Origin: Saccoglossus kowalevskii
Lineage: Eukaryota > Hemichordata > Enteropneusta > Harrimaniidae
Assembly: GCF_000003605.2 (NCBI RefSeq)
Contig: NW_003129891.1
Span: 54,120-74,272 of the forward strand
Direction: 5' to 3'
DNA length: 20,153 nucleotides
In this document: positions 18,563-20,153 of the stretch, piece after piece
How the letters are laid out: every line of letters starts with the position of its first letter
Numbering within the stretch: position 1 is the stretch's first letter
Program-made: the position numbers and the translations under genes
The notes under the pieces: generated by a model
What the model saw: the letters and a program-made list of their open reading frames with translations, nothing else
Databases searched by the model: none
Told to the model about the DNA's origin: nothing

Positions 18563-19380
18563 GAATCAAGCCTCCACCAAAAAAGCAAAAAATAAACGTG
18601 ACTCCAAAGAATCGAACAAGGTGTATGATAAAACCAAAAATTTTCCCATCGTGGAAAAATGAATTCAAGTAGATAATTACCAATGATACTGTCAACGAGC
18701 AGACAGTGTATTGCAAAGTAATAGTAAGCTGATTTTTCTGAATTGAATGAAAGTCACTGCAAATTATTTTGCCAAATTTCAAACACAGGTAATAGTACTG
18801 TATATTGGGGAATTGTTCAACTGAGGGTGAGTTGGTGGTGAGGGTGGATGATGGGCTGTAGGGTGGTGTTGTAGTTTTTCTCGTTTATTCGAGGGTTGTG
18901 AAAGGTCTAAATTCTACTGGTCAGTACAGAAACCTAAATGCAAAATATAGGAGTGCACAATTCGTTGTTTGTTGACACAATAAATGCACATTTCACGACA
19001 ACCACATACAGACTAATCAGGTTCATTGTGTCATGTGGGACGGCAGACTGACTTTCAAATTTCAGTGACGTGTGATGAATTTGTTTTCGCGTATCTGTTG
19101 ATCGACTTAATTAGCTGATTATTAGCTGAATTGCTGTGTTATGTCTGTCATCGTTTAGGCCTATTTGAAGTTTTGGACGGAACTTGGCTCAGTGATTTGG
19201 AACTAATTACCAGAAATCCGTCGCTATTCTGACAGTTGGTATCCATAGTTATTAATGTAGTGAACGATTAATCAAAAGATATGACGTATTCAGTGCTTAG
19301 TGTGATTGGCTTTATGATTGAAGGTTACGCCCTAGAGTCTTTTTACTGCTTTGTAATTGGTTAGAGTTTTGAAAATGAAT
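18563..19380. other. Distal upstream region, nothing definite
   Basis: A G-rich patch at 18823-18866 has four GGG runs, but the loops are too long for a confident quadruplex. No exon, RNA gene or transposon end was recognised. Confidence 0.4.
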
Positions 19381-19810
19381 AAAGAGAGTTTGAGTCGGTC
19401 TTGGCAAGTACTCCACGACAGACGCAGTCGAGAGTGCAGTCCTGGAGAGCCTTGGGGCGAGTGTTGACGCAGTCTAAGAGAGTCTTGGGTCAGCCTTGCG
19501 ATAGTCTTGGGGATTTTTCCCCAGGGCGCTGTGTCTTATAGAGTGCTCGATTGACCGACTAAGACGAGAGCTGAAACGTATTTCGTTGTGTTTGTCTTAG
19601 TTGACTGTAAGGTATAAGTGATTTTCCCGATCCCATACCTCAAGGGGACGAGATATAGAGACGAGACGAGATTCCCCCCTGGGAAGTGTTGAGACCCAGA
19701 GGGAGAAGAATTCCTCCTGATAGACGCATCGGTGATTCGTAGACAAAGCAGTTACACGTACATTCTTAGCTCTTGGAAATGAAAACTGTTTTGTGCTGGT
19801 AATAATTTTA
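19378..19810. repeat. GC-richer, LTR-like or exon-like stretch
   Basis: AATAAA at 19378 is followed by internally repetitive DNA. GACGCAGTC recurs 45 bp apart at 19421 and 19466, with several GTCTTGG words up to 19512. A CpG/GA-rich segment runs to about 19740. This resembles the R/U5 part of an LTR, but no tRNA-binding site, second LTR or TG...CA boundary could be fixed. A non-coding exon is equally possible. Confidence 0.2.
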
Positions 19811-20153
19811 TAACAATCGTACTGCAAGTCGACAAAACTGAACTAAACGAAACTCCGATCGATTGTAACGAGTTATAGAGCAAAAACGACGACCTGTAAT
19901 TCACGGCAGTACTGTCGGCAAGCTTGACTGACTTGCTTCCAAGCGGATTTAGTCAGCAAATAGTAGGCCTTTTTTTACTTCAATTACGATTTTTAATTGA
20001 TAATCAACAACAAAAGTGTCATCGCCGATATTTAGTAAAAATAAAAAGCGTGGCTTTACCGAGTACTCGGGTCTCATTATGTAGTTCTGCTCTGATGACA
20101 TTTCGCTTGGTTCAGGTGCCGTGGCTTACGAGAAAGTTGCGCGAAAAGGAGCG

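Noticed and set aside
18501-18782. 93-codon minus-strand frame
   Set aside because: It is low complexity, partly over the 27-bp repeat, and has no recognisable domain.
18823-18866. Possible G-quadruplex
   Set aside because: The four GGG runs are separated by up to 14 bases, which makes a stable fold doubtful.

Overview
This is animal nuclear DNA. It is AT-rich, has spliced genes with canonical GT-AG introns, and carries many microsatellites, tandem arrays and degraded transposon pieces. There is no bacterial operon structure and no CRISPR array. The families seen are a C122-type trypsin-like protease, an SLC16 transporter, THAP and SAP transposon-type domains, and repeats carrying ATGCAAAT and AAGTTTCATT. 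Together they suggest a marine invertebrate, possibly a non-vertebrate deuterostome such as a hemichordate, but the organism is an inference and not proven.

Layout. (1) 1-1060 is transposon-derived. A decayed THAP-like domain lies on + (about 115-390). Facing it on - is an intact 122-codon ORF (639-1007) with a SAP domain, resembling the N-terminus of multicopy SAP/SWIM/YqaJ-nuclease proteins. (2) 1575-2342 is a 157-bp tandem array ending in a GAC/GGC-rich tract, and 2517-2737 is a 44-bp tandem array. (3) 3600-6331 (+) holds the last three coding exons of an S1 serine protease with the catalytic Asp and Ser and the trypsin specificity Asp. The exon with the catalytic His is not in the window. 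(4) 6332-11540 is the gap between two convergent genes. It holds a 72-nt near-perfect hairpin, a hAT-like MITE, a CpG-rich patch with a candidate first exon, and otherwise unassigned AT-rich DNA. (5) 11604-17609 (-) is a complete six-exon, 472-residue SLC16/monocarboxylate-transporter-like gene. All exon phases fit. Its introns contain a repeat cluster rich in POU octamers and a fragment of the same hAT-like terminus. (6) 17610-20153 is the upstream region of the transporter, with a possible 5' leader uORF, short tandem repeats and an LTR-like GC-richer stretch.

The two recognised genes have no evident joint function. One is a secreted or membrane-tethered protease and the other a plasma-membrane solute carrier. 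They converge, with about 5.3 kb between their stop codons. I found no new multi-gene system. The items most worth a second look are the pre-miRNA-like hairpin at 7073-7144, the SAP/THAP transposon remnants, the octamer-bearing repeats, and a transporter lacking the usual proton-coupling residues.
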